A stretch of 28,548 bases of DNA from IMG/VR virus record IMGVR_UViG_3300020416_000044, positions 1 to 28,548 of that record, one strand, 5' to 3'. Origin of the DNA: a virus. Made by a program: the position numbers and the translations under genes. The stretch's first letter is position 1. Each line of letters starts with the position of its first letter. The notes below the pieces were generated by a model, which made no database searches, was not told the origin of the DNA, and worked only from the letters and a program-made list of their open reading frames with translations. Positions 1-8,159 of the stretch are shown piece after piece.

Positions 1-482
1 CACTTATTGCAACTACGTATGGAGCTGGAAATGGGTCTAGTACTTTTAATGTACCTAATCTAGCAAGCCGTATGATAATTGGTAAATCAGGAACGTATGC
101 TCTTGGTAGTACTGGAGGAGCTACAACAGATAGCTTTACTCCTGCAGGATCAGTTAGTGGTTCTACAGGATCTCATTCATTAACAGAAGCAGAGCTTCCT
201 TCACACTTTCACTTTATTGCTAACAAAGATAATGGATTTCCAAATGAATTACACACCAATGTAAATAGTACTATGACAACTAAATCTAATGGTGGAGCAG
301 GAAACAACGACTATATTTTGTATTCAACTGCAAATAACACAAGTAACTTAGCAGGTAAATCAAGTGCAGTTGGTAGTGGTTCAGGACACAGTCATAGTTT
401 AAGTGCTAGCTTTAGTGGTAATGCAGGAACAGTTGATATTTTGAATCCTTATATTTCTATTAACTTTATAATAAAGACATAA
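1..482 (+). CDS. Phage tail collar-domain protein, C-terminal part (5' end outside window)
   Basis: The reading frame is open from base 3, so the gene begins upstream of the window; the Met at 72 is internal. The first visible residues (TTYGAGNGSSTFNVPNLASR) match the phage tail collar fold, where a TYG-x-GDG-x-TFxxPDLRGR-like strand pattern is typical. The end is Gly/Ser/Thr-rich with a LPSHFHF segment (about residue 42 after the first Met) and GHSHS, a His pattern common in collar and receptor-binding tips. It is probably a short-tail fibre or collar component exposed at the virion surface. The next gene starts one base after its stop. The family assignment is well supported; the exact place in the tail is inferred. 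Confidence 0.75.
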   Translation, partial: LIATTYGAGNGSSTFNVPNLASRMIIGKSGTYALGSTGGATTDSFTPAGSVSGSTGSHSLTEAELPSHFHFIANKDNGFPNELHTNVNSTMTTKSNGGAGNNDYILYSTANNTSNLAGKSSAVGSGSGHSHSLSASFSGNAGTVDILNPYISINFIIKT

Positions 483-483
483 T

Positions 484-987
484 ATGGCCACATACGAATC
501 AAAAAAATACGGAGCAATACCAGTAGCAGCAACACAAATTGCTGACGGTACTGTTAGTAATTCAGAGTTTCAGTTTATAAACACTCTAGCTTCTAATGCA
601 CAAACTCAGATAACTGCTAGACTACCACTTGCTGGTGGAACGATGACCGGGGATTTAAATTTAGGTGATAACGTAGATATTAATTTTGGTGATAGTACAG
701 ATTTAAAAATATTTCATAACGGTAGTGACAGTATTATACAGGACGCTGGTACAGGAGATTTAGTTGTAGCTGGTGATAATGTACAAATAGTAAACTCGGC
801 ACAATCTAAAAACGCAGCCGTATTTACATCTGATGGATCAGCAGCACTATATCATAATAATTCAAAAAAATTAGAAACGGCTAGTACGGGGGTGACAATT
901 ACCGGAGCCCTTGGTGGTTGGTATACTCTTTCAACAAACGATCCTTCGGGTGGAAACGACGGAGACTTTTGGTTTAAGTATAGTTAA
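484..987 (+). CDS. Tail fibre-like structural protein
   Basis: This 167-aa protein carries the LPLAGGTMTGDLNLGDN segment (about residues 48-64) followed by INFGDSTDLKIFHNGSDS and DAGTGDLVVAGDNVQI. This run is widespread in tail fibres of marine podoviruses and myoviruses and is thought to form beta-helical or trimeric fibre shaft. The C-terminal part (AALYHNNSKKLETASTGVTI) is the usual continuation. At 167 aa it is shorter than most full fibres, so it may be a short accessory fibre or a shaft segment that assembles with its neighbours. It lies between a collar-domain protein and another fibre-like protein, which supports a distal tail role. No catalytic motif is seen. Confidence 0.7.
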   Translation: MATYESKKYGAIPVAATQIADGTVSNSEFQFINTLASNAQTQITARLPLAGGTMTGDLNLGDNVDINFGDSTDLKIFHNGSDSIIQDAGTGDLVVAGDNVQIVNSAQSKNAAVFTSDGSAALYHNNSKKLETASTGVTITGALGGWYTLSTNDPSGGNDGDFWFKYS

Positions 988-990
988 GCC

Positions 991-2397
991 ATGGGTATTA
1001 ATGTTAAAGATTCAGGAAACTGGCGTGCAGTCCAAGAAATGCATATTAAAGATAGTGGCACTTGGAGAAAAATTAATGAAGCTTATGTAAAAGATGGTGG
1101 TGTCTGGAGAAAAGTTTTTCCAGAATTTAACTATCAGATGACTATGAAAGTTCATGGTGTTTATACAGACTACGCTAATCCTTCTGGAACTTCTGCAATG
1201 AAAATTAAATATGGCTTTGCAGAGTTTGATCCTAATTTACAAGTTCCTTTTGGTAAAATAGATAATGTAGAATCTGCTGTAGATGGAACTAACTCTTATA
1301 AAATTCACACATGTACAGTTGGACCTGGTAACAACTACACGAATACTGGAACACCCGGCACTACAGGATCACCTGGCCAAGCAAATGAGATGAGATATTA
1401 CGGAGGTATGCCTACTAATCAAAGCTCAGACAGTTCTAATAACAATAGACCAAATGCTAACTTTGGAAGTATATCGGATGTCAATACTAGTTTTAGTTGT
1501 AATGATTTTAGTCTAGATAACGCAACTACAGGTGCAATGTCTTATCAAACTCGTGGAGTTTTTTCAGTAAAAGGCTTTGCGCACAATACTCCTGTTACAA
1601 CTTCATTTTTTAGATTTGCACCAGCACTTAGTGGAGGTCATTGTTTTGCACTTCATTTCACAGCTTCTGCAAGTTCAGGTCTTGGTTTTGGTGCTCCTTA
1701 CAGTTACGTAAGATTGACTAGAAATTTCAATAACATTAATAGTGTCTATACTGGAAGAAACCATCAAGGTGCAGGTAGTGGCACAACTGCTGGTGGTAAA
1801 ATAGCTTTTCTAAATAGCTATGGTACTGGGGGATATCTTTTTGGTGAAAGAAGCACGGGTACTCCTTCAGTGGGTAGCAACGTATTTTTTTACAATGGTA
1901 CAAATGGTAATTTTGCTTATCCAAATGGACTTCCTAATGTTAATGCAAGTACAGGTGCTTTTGAGACTAATTCCTTTACATTAGAGTTATATCAATCACC
2001 TTTAATAGGTTTTCAAAGTTGGCCAAATGCAAGTCGTAAAGCTGGAGGTCATTCAAGGGTACAAAGGTTTACAAGATTACTTGCATGCGTTTGGGAAGAC
2101 GCAGTAAATGGTGGATCATCTGATAAACTGACTCTTATTTTTGATGATGAAGGGTGGGAGGTTACTGATTTGTTTAGTAAAATAACTTTATCAAATGGCA
2201 CAAATACTGTTGAGTATTCAATGGGATCACTAGTAGATTTTAACACAGCTTCGGGAACTAATAATTCTACTTTTTCTGCTAATAGAAGTAGCTTTTTTAG
2301 TATAACTGAATATGTTGTGAGCGGTATTCCTTCGGGATCTCAATTATATCAATTGTTTAGTATGAACGATGATGTTACAATAAGCATTACGCAATAG
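991..2397 (+). CDS. Tail/fibre-type structural protein with N-terminal WR repeats
   Basis: This 468-aa protein has an N-terminus of three consecutive 14-residue repeats (residues 5-46) with consensus (V/I)-K-D-(S/G)-G-x-W-R. A long Gly/Ser/Asn/Thr-rich beta-type body follows, with no obvious enzyme motif. Such KDSGxWR repeats occur at the N-termini of many phage-encoded surface and tail proteins, where they may serve as an attachment module. The body (residues about 50-468) is compositionally like a receptor-binding protein. I do not recognise its fold. Upstream is a fibre-like gene, and downstream after 8 bases is the connector-like gene. The function call comes from composition and context. 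Confidence 0.6.
   Translation: MGINVKDSGNWRAVQEMHIKDSGTWRKINEAYVKDGGVWRKVFPEFNYQMTMKVHGVYTDYANPSGTSAMKIKYGFAEFDPNLQVPFGKIDNVESAVDGTNSYKIHTCTVGPGNNYTNTGTPGTTGSPGQANEMRYYGGMPTNQSSDSSNNNRPNANFGSISDVNTSFSCNDFSLDNATTGAMSYQTRGVFSVKGFAHNTPVTTSFFRFAPALSGGHCFALHFTASASSGLGFGAPYSYVRLTRNFNNINSVYTGRNHQGAGSGTTAGGKIAFLNSYGTGGYLFGERSTGTPSVGSNVFFYNGTNGNFAYPNGLPNVNASTGAFETNSFTLELYQSPLIGFQSWPNASRKAGGHSRVQRFTRLLACVWEDAVNGGSSDKLTLIFDDEGWEVTDLFSKITLSNGTNTVEYSMGSLVDFNTASGTNNSTFSANRSSFFSITEYVVSGIPSGSQLYQLFSMNDDVTISITQ
1003..1128 (+). repeat. Three tandem 42-bp coding repeats (14-aa KDSGxWR units)
   Basis: Translated units are VKDSGNWRAVQEMH, IKDSGTWRKINEAY and VKDGGVWRKVFPEF, back to back with no spacer. The amino-acid pattern (K-D-x-G-x-W-R) is conserved while the DNA has drifted, so selection appears to act on the protein. 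Confidence 0.8.
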
Positions 2398-2405
2398 GAG
2401 AGACA

Positions 2406-4241
2406 ATGCCCTTAATAAAAGCACAATTTGCCCCAGGTATAGACAAACAGACCACTACGTATGGTGCGAAGGGTCGTTGGATTGATTCTAAGAATGTTCG
2501 TTTTCGTACAGGCTTACCTGAAAAAATTGGTGGATGGAACAAAGTTGTTCTCGGTCAGACGATATGTGGAGCAGTAAGAGCAAGCACAGCTTGGGTTTCT
2601 TTGACAGGTGTTAGACACTTAGCTTTAGGAACAGACAGAAAATTATATGTATATGTTGAAGGTGCTTTTTATGACATCACACCAATTAGATTAGAGGCAG
2701 CGTTGACTGGTCCATTTGCCATGACAAGTGGATCACCGACAGTAACTGTTACACACAATTCACATGGAGCAGCACAAGGTGACTTTGTAACCTTTGATTC
2801 TTTTTCTACAGCACAAGGACTAGACATGAATGGAGAGTTTGAAGTTACATCAGTAGTAAGTGGAAACAGTTATACAGTTACACACACAAGCAATGCTAGC
2901 GGTACAGCAAGCTCGCAAGGTGGATCGGGGAACGCGAAATATCAAATACCTGTAGGAACAAATAAATCTTCTTTTGGTTTTGGATGGGGCGCTGGATCGT
3001 GGAACGCGGGTACCTGGAATACTCCAAGATCAACCAGCTCTATTCAACTTGAAGCAAGTTACTGGTCTTTTGATACGTTTGGAGAAGACTTACTAGCAAT
3101 CAGAAATGATGATGCTTTATATCGTTGGGACTTGTCTGCTGGACCGGGAACCAGGGCTGCAAAAGTATCACAAGCTCCTGGCACAAATAGAGTGTTATTA
3201 GTATCATCACCGGACAGACATATATTTTTAATGGGCACAGAAACAACAATAGGAACATCAGGATCTCAAGATGATTTGTTTTTACGTTTTTCTTCTCAAG
3301 AAGATTTTCAAACATGGGCACCAACAGCCGAAAACACAGCAGGATCATTTAGAATTCAAGATGGTTCTAAGATAGTAGCCGCTCAAAGATCTAGGGGTTC
3401 TATTCTTGTATGGACAGATACAGCATTACACTCTTTAAATAATATTGGTCCACCTTTTATATTTGGTCTAAACCAAATTGGTGCGAACTGTGGAGCAGTA
3501 TCTCCTAACTCTGTAGTTGATGTAAATGGTGTTACTTTCTGGATGTCACAAACAGCTTTCTACATGTTTGATGGTGCAATTAAAAAACTAGATTGTACAG
3601 TTCAAGATTTTATTTTTGATAATATAAATGACACTGCAACAGGACAGGTAGCAACTGCAGTTAACACAGACTTTAACGAAGTCACTTGGTTTTATGCAGG
3701 ATCAGGTTCTGACTTTTTAAATAAAAGTGTAACTTATAATTATCTAGAAAACGTTTGGTATACTAACGACGGATTTACAAGAACCTCTTGGGTTGATAGA
3801 GGTGTCTATCCTTTACCTTATGCACCTGAGTATGATGCAACAGCTATTCCTACTGCTGGAGCAATAAAAGGAATCACAGCAGGAGCATCAATTTTATATC
3901 AACATGAAGATGGAGTTAATGATGATGGTGCCGCGATGGAATGTGAAATTACAAGCGGTGATTTTGATATAGAAGAAGGAGATCAAGTATTTTTATGTTC
4001 TCGTGTTATACCTGATTTTAAAGATCAAGTAGGAAATACAGATATAAAGATAGAGTTTGCAAACTATCCAGCTAGCACAAATACAAGATCTTTTACCGGA
4101 ACAACTTCTTCGACAACTAAGTTTTTCTCAGTGAGAGGTCGAGGTAGACAGGCAAACGTAAAAGTTTCTAGTAATGCTATTAACTCAAACTGGAGGTTTG
4201 GAACAGTAAGATTAGACATTAGACCGGATGGAATGAGATAA
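2406..4241 (+). CDS. Putative tail nozzle/connector (DNA stabilisation-like) protein
   Basis: This 611-aa protein is preceded by a clear AGGAG site. Its N-terminus (MPLIKAQFAPGIDKQTTTYG, then SKNVRF and LPEKIGGW) and the pattern of repeated blades (LYVYVEGAFYDITP, ALYRWDLS, IFLMGTET, VTFWMSQTAFYMFDG, VTYNYLENVWYTND) look like a beta-propeller-type phage protein. It resembles tail nozzle or packaged-DNA stabilisation proteins such as P22 gp10 or T7 gp12. The C-terminus ends in a compact basic segment (SNWRFGTVRLDIRPDGMR). This type sits in the virion between portal/adaptor and tail and closes the DNA channel. The size fits. The identification is from overall pattern rather than a diagnostic motif; a generic tail protein is the alternative. 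Its stop overlaps the start of the next gene (TAATG). Confidence 0.5.
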   Translation: MPLIKAQFAPGIDKQTTTYGAKGRWIDSKNVRFRTGLPEKIGGWNKVVLGQTICGAVRASTAWVSLTGVRHLALGTDRKLYVYVEGAFYDITPIRLEAALTGPFAMTSGSPTVTVTHNSHGAAQGDFVTFDSFSTAQGLDMNGEFEVTSVVSGNSYTVTHTSNASGTASSQGGSGNAKYQIPVGTNKSSFGFGWGAGSWNAGTWNTPRSTSSIQLEASYWSFDTFGEDLLAIRNDDALYRWDLSAGPGTRAAKVSQAPGTNRVLLVSSPDRHIFLMGTETTIGTSGSQDDLFLRFSSQEDFQTWAPTAENTAGSFRIQDGSKIVAAQRSRGSILVWTDTALHSLNNIGPPFIFGLNQIGANCGAVSPNSVVDVNGVTFWMSQTAFYMFDGAIKKLDCTVQDFIFDNINDTATGQVATAVNTDFNEVTWFYAGSGSDFLNKSVTYNYLENVWYTNDGFTRTSWVDRGVYPLPYAPEYDATAIPTAGAIKGITAGASILYQHEDGVNDDGAAMECEITSGDFDIEEGDQVFLCSRVIPDFKDQVGNTDIKIEFANYPASTNTRSFTGTTSSTTKFFSVRGRGRQANVKVSSNAINSNWRFGTVRLDIRPDGMR

Positions 4242-4408
4242 TGGCACGAATTAATGTAACAAGACTACCCTTACCTCAAGATGAGTTTGATAGACAACAA
4301 CAAGACATACTTATTCGTGAGTTGGAAAATATAATCAACCAACTTAACTTTACGTTTCAACAAGATCTACGTGAAGAACTTACAGCAAGGAGCTGGTTTT
4401 TAGCATGA
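4241..4408 (+). CDS. Small conserved-looking protein of the tail operon (55 aa)
   Basis: An ATG overlaps the TAA of the upstream gene (TAATG) and the TGA overlaps the next ATG (ATGA), so the gene is locked into the operon by both junctions. The 55-aa product starts MARINVTRLPLPQDEFDR and continues as a polar, probably helical segment rich in Gln, Glu, Asn and Leu (QQQDILIRELENIINQLNF), likely a short coiled coil. I do not recognise a function. In this position, between a connector-like protein and small structural proteins, a minor virion or assembly role is possible. Without it, about 160 bases would be left without a gene in an otherwise gapless operon. Confidence 0.75.
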   Translation: MARINVTRLPLPQDEFDRQQQDILIRELENIINQLNFTFQQDLREELTARSWFLA

Positions 4409-4761
4409 GTGATATTTATAAAAATAGAAGTGTTGCATTAGCAAACACAGCACAGACAACACTCTATACTGTGCCTACAGCAGATGTATCTACAACACCA
4501 CCTCAGAAACCTGTACAAGCAATAATAAAGTCTATTCGTGTATGTAATGTATCTGGAGGCGCTCAAACAATAACTGTTGTAAATACAGACTCTAGTTTGT
4601 CTGCTGATATCAATATAACAAATCTTTTGTCTGTAGATGCAAACTCAGCTACAGAAATACTAACACAACCAATGGTTCTTGAAGATAGTGATATTATAAA
4701 AGTGACAGCTAGTGCTGGTGGAGCGTTGCATGTAATTTTATCTGTATTGGAGGTATCATGA
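4405..4761 (+). CDS. Small beta-rich virion-type protein
   Basis: This 118-aa protein starts in an ATGA overlap with the 55-aa gene and ends in an ATGA overlap with the zinc-ribbon gene. The sequence alternates polar and hydrophobic residues (IIKSIRVCNVSGGAQTITVV, LHVILSVLEV), typical of a small beta-sandwich found in marine phage head or tail accessory proteins. An AGGAG lies about 13 bases before the start. No catalytic residues, signal peptide or membrane segment are seen. The structural role is inferred from fold-like composition and from its place between connector and internal virion genes. Confidence 0.6.
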   Translation: MSDIYKNRSVALANTAQTTLYTVPTADVSTTPPQKPVQAIIKSIRVCNVSGGAQTITVVNTDSSLSADINITNLLSVDANSATEILTQPMVLEDSDIIKVTASAGGALHVILSVLEVS

Positions 4762-5000
4762 GAAAAGTACAAGATTCTAAGATTTTAGGGCATCAGATGA
4801 TAGAAGGTAAAGAAGTCCCTATCGTGCAACCTGAAGTTTATGAGAGAATATATTGTAAAAATTGTGATAATGAGGTAGATTCACATGAACAGGCGACCGG
4901 TGCTTGCACCAACTGCAATGAGTCTTGGGACGTTCACAAGGCTACAGATATACAGGTTAAGGTGGTGGAGCTACCGTTAGGTTCTGGCACTGGAGAATAA
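4758..5000 (+). CDS. Small zinc-ribbon protein
   Basis: This 80-aa protein has two CxxC knuckles, C33-K-N-C36 and C50-T-N-C53, 13 residues apart, forming a plausible zinc ribbon. The rest is short and charged, ending in a flexible Gly-rich tail (PLGSGTGE). A strong GGAGG site lies 5 bases before the ATG, and the start overlaps the upstream stop (ATGA). Small zinc ribbons of this kind in phages may act as assembly factors or bind nucleic acid or protein; the sequence does not say which. It directly precedes the acyltransferase gene, with a 26-base gap. Confidence 0.65.
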   Translation: MRKVQDSKILGHQMIEGKEVPIVQPEVYERIYCKNCDNEVDSHEQATGACTNCNESWDVHKATDIQVKVVELPLGSGTGE

Positions 5001-5026
5001 CAAGACTGACCATCTTGCGGTAATTT

Positions 5027-5440
5027 ATGGATGATCTATTAGACATCATGGGACTATATAAAGATCACTATCCGCTATGGTCCAGCGATAGCTTAAAAGA
5101 CATCTATTATCATATTTACCCATCACTAATATTAGGCCAATATACCATTAATAAAAATGAAGATGGTATTTACGGTTTTACAAACTGGGCTTTTTTAGAT
5201 GATGAAACGGAACAAAAACTTTTAGATACCAGATCATTAGGTTTTAATGACTGGAAAACGGGAGACAAGATTTGGATAATAGATTCTATTTATACAAAAG
5301 AGCACAACGGAATGAAATTTAACAAAACATTTTTTACACATTTACTTGGTCCTGGAAAAACTGTTAATTGGCTTAGACTAGCTTCTAACGGTTTAATTAA
5401 AAAACATTTTACAGTTACCACTAAGGAGTGTTGGTTATAA
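5027..5440 (+). CDS. HlyC-type toxin-activating lysine acyltransferase homologue
   Basis: This 137-aa protein matches the RTX toxin-activating acyltransferase family (HlyC/ApxC, GNAT-like), which moves a fatty acyl chain from acyl-ACP to internal lysines of a protoxin. Visible family features in order are DHYPLW (His14), YPSLILGQYTI (about 31-41), GFTNWAFLDDETEQ (50-63), then DW-x-x-GDKIWIID (75-86). His14 and Asp86 fit the catalytic His23 and Asp92 of HlyC, with nearly the same spacing. The length is slightly shorter than HlyC (about 170 aa). The start is fixed by an in-frame TAA two codons upstream; the ribosome site is weak. No RTX toxin gene is present, and the gene lies inside the virion operon, overlapping the next gene by TAATG. 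The substrate is therefore probably a phage protein, which is inference. Confidence 0.8.
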   Translation: MDDLLDIMGLYKDHYPLWSSDSLKDIYYHIYPSLILGQYTINKNEDGIYGFTNWAFLDDETEQKLLDTRSLGFNDWKTGDKIWIIDSIYTKEHNGMKFNKTFFTHLLGPGKTVNWLRLASNGLIKKHFTVTTKECWL

Positions 5441-6885
5441 TGGGATCAGTAAAGAAGAAACTAGCAAAAGGTCTTAGGAAAATAACACCGAAAGAGATAG
5501 CACCTATTTTACCATTTGTGGCTATGGCTGTTCCAGGTTTGCAAGGTTTAAGTCCTTTGATGAGATACGCCTTACCACAGTTATTGACAGCAGCAGGTTC
5601 AGCTAGACAAACAGGAGACATCAATTTACTAAACCAAGCATTAGCACTTGGTGCCAGTTATGCAGCTGGACCAGGCACAGCAGCTGCAACAGGTAAAGAA
5701 AGAGCTTTTATGGGTGACAAAATTGTCACTGGTGGAGAAGGAGCTACTATTGGAGGTCCTGGAGCTTTAAAACCAAATGCAATGGGGACAGGTCCTATTG
5801 CTGGATCAAATCTTACATACACGCCGGGCATGGATGCTACACAATTTGCTAATGCAAATCCTGATGCGTTCAAAGCTTTTAAAACGGCTAACCCTAACGT
5901 GAAAAATACTTTTATGGAAAATGTAAATGCAAGTTTAAGACCGGTGGGTGAAGGTATTAGGTCTTTTGGTGAAGGAGATATTTTTAACACTAAAGCATTA
6001 ATGACAGTTGGTGGTGGCGGAGCTACCATGGCAGGTGCTGATTATGCAAAGAAAAAAGAAAACGAGTTTGAAGAAGAGGAAGCACGGAGATTAGGTTTTA
6101 TAGGTGACTATCAAGATGCGATTGAAGCTTATAAAGATTACTTTAGAAATGCAACTTACAGCTATGAAGATTTATATGGTGCAGGTAATGTTCCTAGTTT
6201 CTTAGCAGCTGATGGTGGTCGTGTAAAACTACAAGAAGGCGGACTTCCTACTATTGATAACATGGCGCAAAAAGTAAAAAATATGCAACCTATAAATATG
6301 CAACCTATAAGTTTTTTACCAGGCAATATAGGAAACCCATTACCACAACAAACTAACCCAATGGCTCAAATACAAAGCACAGTTAATCAAGCTATAGATA
6401 ACATGCAAGGCAACTTAAATCAAAATTTACAAAACTCATTTAAAACAGAAACAGTTAGTGCTATCGTACCCGAAGAAGGTCAACAAGCAACCTTCCCTGG
6501 AGGAGGCGGTGCTTTCCCTAGACCAAACTTTGGATCGGGAATACTAGGTTTGTTAGGAGCAGGAGGTAGACCAGGTAACCCATTTGATATAAGACAAAGG
6601 TTAATGGGCCCATCACTAGCGCGACTACAACAATCAGCAGGTTATGCAGAAGGCGGTGATGTTGCTATTGCGCCAAGCATGCCACCAAACATGCAAGTCG
6701 ACGGGCGTAATGGAACATTTATACCGATGGGTGTAAAAGAAAAAGCTGATGATGTCCCTGCAATGTTATCAAAGAATGAATTTGTAATGACAGCAGATGC
6801 TGTTAAAGGTTTAGGTAATGGTAGTGCAGAATTGGGAGCACAAAGAATGTATGATCTTATGAATAACTTGGAGGCAAAAGTATAA
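5440..6885 (+). CDS. Internal/tape-measure-like virion protein with GGxV motifs
   Basis: I place the start at the ATG at 5440, giving 481 aa, because it overlaps the upstream TAA and lies about 11 bases after AGGAG. A GTG at 5428 is the alternative. The N-terminus is basic (MGSVKKKLAKGLRKITPKE), followed by hydrophobic and Ala/Gly-rich stretches (24-55, 70-90, 188-202), a charged helix (EEEEARR, about 211-217) and a Gln/Asn-rich linker. Near the end is DDVPAMLSKNEFVMTADAV (437-455), a peptide seen in tape-measure and minor virion proteins of marine phages. Two GGxV motifs are present: ADGGRV-K (257-263) and YAEGGDV (402-408). It is probably an ejection or inner-tail protein. Its position right after the HlyC-like gene makes it a candidate acylation substrate. 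Confidence 0.55.
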   Translation: MGSVKKKLAKGLRKITPKEIAPILPFVAMAVPGLQGLSPLMRYALPQLLTAAGSARQTGDINLLNQALALGASYAAGPGTAAATGKERAFMGDKIVTGGEGATIGGPGALKPNAMGTGPIAGSNLTYTPGMDATQFANANPDAFKAFKTANPNVKNTFMENVNASLRPVGEGIRSFGEGDIFNTKALMTVGGGGATMAGADYAKKKENEFEEEEARRLGFIGDYQDAIEAYKDYFRNATYSYEDLYGAGNVPSFLAADGGRVKLQEGGLPTIDNMAQKVKNMQPINMQPISFLPGNIGNPLPQQTNPMAQIQSTVNQAIDNMQGNLNQNLQNSFKTETVSAIVPEEGQQATFPGGGGAFPRPNFGSGILGLLGAGGRPGNPFDIRQRLMGPSLARLQQSAGYAEGGDVAIAPSMPPNMQVDGRNGTFIPMGVKEKADDVPAMLSKNEFVMTADAVKGLGNGSAELGAQRMYDLMNNLEAKV

Positions 6886-8159
6886 TGGCAACTTACGACG
6901 AATTATACAAAGACATAGTAGAGGCTAGAAAAAATTTACCAAAGGATTCAATATCTGTTAATGAAGGCTCGCCTGCTTATGAAGCTTTATTAGGTGCATA
7001 CGCTCCTCAGCTTGCAGTAATAGGTGGCAAACCTATTGATCAAACTAAACTCACACCTGAAGTTGCAGCTCAAACAGACTTACAAAAACAAGCAGCAACA
7101 CTAGCGGCACAACAAGCAGGACTTATTGGTGCTAACCAAGAGATGGTATTTAATCCCAACACGGGAACATTTGATTTACCTGCAGGTGCACAAGCAGGAG
7201 TTGCTGGTTATCAACAATTTTTAGATGATGCTACAAGTGCAGCTTCCGCGGCACAAAAAGCAGCGATGGCAGGACAAGGTGCTGGTCAAGCTGGAATAAC
7301 AGCCGCTCAACAAATTGCAGATCAAATGCAAGCAGCAGCTACAGCAGGTCAAGGCGCCGGCGATCAATTCTTACAAGCGGCTCAAGGCTTTGTTGGACCA
7401 AATGCTTATCAACAATTTATGTCACCGTATCAGCAAGATGTTATCGATGCGACTATGGCTGACATGCAATCAAAACTAGCTGAACAGCAAGCTCAACTTG
7501 GAGCAAGCGCTGGAGCTGCATTTGGCGGTGGACGATTTGGAGTGGCTCAAGGACAGCTAGCTTCTTCTGGAGCTATCGGTCAAGCATTAGCAGGAGCACA
7601 GTTAAGACAACAAGGATTTGAAACAGCTAATCAACTAGCTGCTCAAGCTTTCCAACAGCAACAAGCAGCAGCTACAGCAGCACAGCAACAAGCAGCACAA
7701 AATTTAGGATTATTTGGAACAGCTCAACAAGGACAACTTGCAGGATCTCAAGCTGAACAGCAACAGTTAGCATCAACGTTAGCAAACTTGACAGGTGTAG
7801 GTACTACACAACAACAACTTGCTTCACTGCAACCTACTTTAGCTGCTCAAAACATTGGTCAGATTGGACAACTTGGTGCACAGCAACAAGCTCAAGCACA
7901 AACTATTCTTGACACAGCTAGAGCTGCAAGAAAACAAATTGCATATGAGCCATATGAAAGATTAAGTTTTATGGGTCAACAACTAACAGGTATCAAAGGT
8001 GGATATCCAGGAGCTACATTTAGTTCTGCACCTACAGCAGGCACAAGTCCAACAGCGGGTATCTTAGGATTACTAACAGGTGGCGCGAGCCTTGCAACGG
8101 GGATCGCGGGTTTAATGGGTAACAATCAGCCACAATTTATGACACCAGGAACAGCATAA
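6885..8159 (+). CDS. Ala/Gln-rich internal virion (ejection-type) protein
   Basis: This 424-aa protein is dominated by Ala and Gln (for example QQQQAAATAAQQQ), predicted to be long helices. It contains FMSPYQQDVIDATMADMQ (about residues 178-195), a segment shared by putative ejection proteins of marine phages, followed by a Gly-rich turn (ASAGAAFGGGRFG). The C-terminus has a hydrophobic stretch (AGILGLLTGGASLATGIAGL) that could insert in a membrane. Such Ala/Gln-rich helical proteins resemble the T7 gp14/gp15 or P22 gp7/gp20 class, which leave the virion to build a DNA channel through the cell envelope. The start overlaps the previous stop (TAATG) and the end overlaps the next start. Class by context is good; the exact homologue is unknown. 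Confidence 0.6.
   Translation: MATYDELYKDIVEARKNLPKDSISVNEGSPAYEALLGAYAPQLAVIGGKPIDQTKLTPEVAAQTDLQKQAATLAAQQAGLIGANQEMVFNPNTGTFDLPAGAQAGVAGYQQFLDDATSAASAAQKAAMAGQGAGQAGITAAQQIADQMQAAATAGQGAGDQFLQAAQGFVGPNAYQQFMSPYQQDVIDATMADMQSKLAEQQAQLGASAGAAFGGGRFGVAQGQLASSGAIGQALAGAQLRQQGFETANQLAAQAFQQQQAAATAAQQQAAQNLGLFGTAQQGQLAGSQAEQQQLASTLANLTGVGTTQQQLASLQPTLAAQNIGQIGQLGAQQQAQAQTILDTARAARKQIAYEPYERLSFMGQQLTGIKGGYPGATFSSAPTAGTSPTAGILGLLTGGASLATGIAGLMGNNQPQFMTPGTA

Noticed and set aside
290-420. Gly/Ser/Asn-rich stretch as a DNA repeat array
   Set aside because: The repetition is compositional in the protein and not a regular DNA unit.
5428-5430. GTG start for the 5440-6885 gene
   Set aside because: It overlaps the AGGAG site; the ATG at 5440 has proper spacing and the TAATG junction used across this operon.
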